6,926 nt of DNA from Methanoculleus sp. (GTDB lineage Archaea; Halobacteriota; Methanomicrobia; Methanomicrobiales; Methanoculleaceae), in NCBI GenBank assembly GCA_023230425.1, contig JALNXI010000097.1, positions 1-6,926 on the forward strand, in the 5' to 3' direction. This document shows, piece after piece, positions 5,173 through 6,926 of this stretch; the stretch's first letter is position 1, and each line of letters opens with the position of its first letter. Made by a program: the position numbers and the translations under genes. The notes under the pieces are model-generated. The model saw nothing but the letters and a program-made list of their open reading frames with translations, was not told where the DNA came from and made no database searches.

Positions 5173-5778
5173 ATGGAAGGACTGATGCATTCCGGAGTCA
5201 AAGATCATCTGCGTGATGTGATGAGCACAGGAGGGAAGGAGGCGAGCGTCCACCGGACCTGCGTCCGCCTGCGGTCGGCAAAGACCGGGACGGAACTCGC
5301 GGAGATTCTCTACCGCGAGGTCTCGGACTACTCGCTCTTCGACCTCCAGGCGATGCGGGGCAGGGTGGAACGGGACCTCCGGTCCGTCCCGGCCGGATAC
5401 CGGCAGCGCCTCTACCCCCGGGTGATGGAGCAGATCTTTGATACACACCACACCCTCATCTCCACCATGCGCCGGGACAACCCGGACGTGACGGACGAGC
5501 CGCTCGTCGGAGAGTTCCAGGAATTCTGCGCGATGGTCGAGAGGACGTGCCTCGCCGGGGACGAGAGGGAACAGCACCTCGAACTCCTCTACTTCCTTCT
5601 TGCCGCTTTCAACCTCTTCGTCCTCGGGCGCCCCGCCCACCCGGCAGGCACACCGTTTCCCGGCGGGTTCGAGGTCGAAGTCAGGGACGGCGAGTATCTC
5701 TGCCCCGTCCGGGAGAAAGCCGATGATGTCGAGAACGCCCTCTGCCCCTACTGCCCGGCAAAACAGAGCGATATCTGA
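5173..5778 (+). CDS. DUF2115 (UPF0305) family protein
   Basis: This 201-residue soluble protein looks like the archaeal DUF2115 family, which is mostly known from methanogens and has no established function. The first 150 residues are largely helical and charged, with a hydrophobic stretch at 139-152. The family's most recognisable part is the C-terminus: YLCPVREKADDVENALCPYCPAKQ, with C177, C191 and C194 spaced C-x13-C-x2-C. These could bind a metal, though a fourth ligand would be needed (H156 or C126 are candidates). The start at 5173 is preceded by a weak GGAG (5164-5167) and coincides with the predicted start of transcription from the shared TATA box; ATG 5185, with GGAAGG upstream, is an alternative. 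It is divergent from amt and close enough (96 bases) to share the NrpR operator, which hints at, but does not prove, a nitrogen link. Confidence 0.85.
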   Translation: MEGLMHSGVKDHLRDVMSTGGKEASVHRTCVRLRSAKTGTELAEILYREVSDYSLFDLQAMRGRVERDLRSVPAGYRQRLYPRVMEQIFDTHHTLISTMRRDNPDVTDEPLVGEFQEFCAMVERTCLAGDEREQHLELLYFLLAAFNLFVLGRPAHPAGTPFPGGFEVEVRDGEYLCPVREKADDVENALCPYCPAKQSDI

Positions 5779-5815
5779 TGGCTTACAGGTATCGCCGGGG
5801 CATCTGAAACGCGAT

Positions 5816-5822
5816 AAAAAAA
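5816..5822 (-). terminator. T-tract terminator of the nitroreductase gene
   Basis: On the minus strand seven consecutive T's, inside ACTTTTTTTATC, follow the nitroreductase stop codon by about 20 bases. U-rich runs of this kind end transcription in archaea without needing a hairpin. The convergent DUF2115 gene has no equivalent T run on its own strand in this 65-base gap. Confidence 0.55.
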
Positions 5823-5843
5823 GTAAATCCGTGTTATATTGGC

Positions 5844-6374
5844 TTATTCCTCTTCTTCATAGCGTTCGAAGAACGTGACCTCGTCGAGAAGCTTCTTCTT
5901 TGCGATCTGGATCTCCTCAGGATATCCCGCAGGCACGAGCGAGACAAGCGTATAGCCCTCCGGGACGTTGAGGAGTTTCCGGATATCCTCGGCGTAGTCC
6001 TTCTTCTCCCCCGCAACCCAGCAGGACCCGACCCCCCATGCCTGGAGCGCGAGGAGGAGCTGCATCGTCGCCGCACAGCAGTCTTCGAGGTAGTACTTCG
6101 CATCCCGCTTCCCGAAGACGGCGAAGCAGATGGGCGCATCGGCGATGAACCGGGCGTTGTCGGTCAGGTCGGCGATCGCCCGCAGCGTATCGCGGTTCTG
6201 GACGGTCCCAAAGAGCCAGGGCTGCTCGTTTCTCGCAGTCGGGGCAAGGCGTGCGCAGTCGAGGGCGTCTCTGACGGTCTTCTCCTCGATGGGGCTGTCC
6301 TTGTACTTCCGCACGCTGTGCCTGCTCCTTATCACAGTAACACCAAGGTTAACCGTTCCACCAATCGGACTCAT
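5844..6374 (-). CDS. Small nitroreductase-family FMN protein
   Basis: The 176-residue product has the landmarks of the nitroreductase fold: RSRHSVRKY (16-24) for the FMN phosphate, LAPTARNEQPW (43-53), a central helix (95-112), and GVGSCWVAG (114-122) near the flavin. Such enzymes are usually FMN dimers that reduce nitro compounds, quinones or other substrates with NAD(P)H, but many archaeal members have unknown substrates, and none can be assigned here. The protein is at the short end of the family. The ATG at 6374 has no ribosome binding site, but a TATA box at about 6402 predicts transcription from about 6376, so the message would be almost leaderless. A GTG at 6335, which would remove 13 residues and begin just before the RSRHS motif, is a reasonable alternative. 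It lies 62 bases downstream of the TraB-family gene on the same strand and converges with DUF2115. Confidence 0.88.
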   Translation of the reverse strand: MSPIGGTVNLGVTVIRSRHSVRKYKDSPIEEKTVRDALDCARLAPTARNEQPWLFGTVQNRDTLRAIADLTDNARFIADAPICFAVFGKRDAKYYLEDCCAATMQLLLALQAWGVGSCWVAGEKKDYAEDIRKLLNVPEGYTLVSLVPAGYPEEIQIAKKKLLDEVTFFERYEEEE

Positions 6375-6398
6375 GCAACGATGGTGGGCACTCCAGGT

Positions 6399-6406
6399 CT
6401 AAATAC
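6399..6406 (-). promoter_or_regulatory. TATA box of the nitroreductase gene
   Basis: On the minus strand GTATTTAG is the only AT-rich element in the 62-base gap after the TraB-family gene. Centred at about 6402, it points to a start of transcription near 6376, two bases before the ATG. It suggests that the nitroreductase has its own promoter and is not only read through from upstream. Confidence 0.45.
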
Positions 6407-6436
6407 CTTGGGGAAACGGAGATCCGGGGGAGGGAC

Positions 6437-6926
6437 TCAGAAGAGCCCCTGTATCATCTGCAGCATGTTCGCAAAGCCGTCGACGATGACCACGGCCGGG
6501 TCGATCCCGAGAATCGGGAAGATGAATACGAAGTAGGCGATGGTCCCGAGCGTGCTCCCGACGTTGGCAAGAGCGGCGACCAGCACCACCCGGAAGAGCG
6601 GAACCCGTCGCATCTCCGAGAGGGTCTCCGCCTCGATGATCTGCCGGAGATCTCCAACGGCGGGTTTACGGATCTTCGCCTCGACGATGGCCGCAAACCA
6701 TCCCGCCGCAAGCAGCGGGTTGAGCGACGTCAGCCAGGAGACGGCAAACGCCGTGGCGGCCGAGAAGGGGTGTCCGCCGGCGAGCAGGGTGAATGCGGCG
6801 CTCAAGACCCCGTTGATCACGATCCAGTAGAGGAGGGCGATCAGCAGGACTTCGGGCCCCACGCCCGAGAAGGCTATCGCGGCGATCAGGAGGAGGAAGA
6901 GGACGGTGACGGCCGCTCCAATGATC
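6437..6926 (-). CDS. TraB/PrgY-family membrane protein, C-terminal part
   Basis: The visible 162 residues are open to the right edge, so the N-terminal half is missing. The fragment is the membrane-embedded C-terminal part typical of archaeal TraB/PrgY proteins: a GGHPFSAATAFAVSWLTSLNPLLAAGWFAAIVEA region (about 50-83), an IRKPAVGDL cytosolic stretch, then RVVLVAALANVGSTLGT (112-128) and a last hydrophobic helix. About five membrane segments can be seen. Bacterial PrgY limits pheromone signalling and the N-terminal TraB domain resembles erythromycin esterase/GumN-type hydrolases, but the role in archaea is unknown. A GTG at 6862 is not the start, because coding sequence of the same character continues upstream of it (IIGAAVTVLFLLLIAAIAFSG). 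Confidence 0.85.
   Translation of the reverse strand, partial: IIGAAVTVLFLLLIAAIAFSGVGPEVLLIALLYWIVINGVLSAAFTLLAGGHPFSAATAFAVSWLTSLNPLLAAGWFAAIVEAKIRKPAVGDLRQIIEAETLSEMRRVPLFRVVLVAALANVGSTLGTIAYFVFIFPILGIDPAVVIVDGFANMLQMIQGLF

Noticed and set aside
3799..5778. A 659-codon open frame on the plus strand opposite amt, ending in the DUF2115 protein
   Set aside because: Only the last 201 codons have protein-like sequence. The earlier part is antisense to amt and has a charged, low-complexity composition typical of GC-rich shadows.
5779..5843. A hairpin terminator for the DUF2115 gene
   Set aside because: I see no convincing stem or plus-strand T run in this gap; only the minus-strand T tract is clear.

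Overview
The window looks like chromosomal DNA from a methanogenic archaeon, most probably of the order Methanomicrobiales and Methanoculleus-like. The evidence is a high GC content, archaeal TATA boxes (short AT islands about 26 bases ahead of starts), a hexulose-phosphate synthase fused to an RraA-like domain, an F420-type LLM-class oxidoreductase, a DUF2115 protein and an NrpR-type operator (GGAA-N6-TTCC). The genus is an inference from protein flavour; no rRNA or tRNA gene is present to test it.

Layout from left to right. Positions 1-611 (minus) hold the N-terminal part of a DUF1538 membrane protein that runs off the left edge. Positions 686-1975 (minus) encode a 429-residue Hps-RraA fusion. 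A divergent promoter region (1976-2139) separates it from an F420-dependent oxidoreductase at 2140-3102 (plus). A 431-base gap without a convincing gene (3103-3533) follows. It contains a strikingly palindromic, GC-rich block (3265-3405) with 12-base perfect outer arms and two inner hairpins. The amt-glnK ammonium uptake operon (amt 3883-5076, glnK 3534-3872, both minus) comes next. Its promoter at about 5121-5160 carries an exact NrpR operator match. A DUF2115 gene (5173-5778, plus) is divergent from amt and shares its AT-rich core. It converges with a small nitroreductase (5844-6374, minus). A TraB-family membrane protein (6437-6926, minus) runs off the right edge.

How the genes work together. 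amt and glnK form a nitrogen-responsive unit: the transporter brings in ammonium, the PII protein gates it, and NrpR probably represses the operon when nitrogen is sufficient. Hps-RraA probably serves ribose phosphate and formaldehyde metabolism, since many archaea make ribulose 5-phosphate by the reversed ribulose monophosphate route. The F420 enzyme, the nitroreductase, DUF1538 and TraB have no evident shared pathway, so the window reads as ordinary core genome.

The items most worth a second look are the NrpR operator and shared amt/DUF2115 promoter, the structured intergenic block at 3265-3405, the PII protein lacking both T-loop tyrosines, three genes that look leaderless, and two leader hairpins that touch Shine-Dalgarno sites. 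I found no clearly new defence, CRISPR or mobile system.
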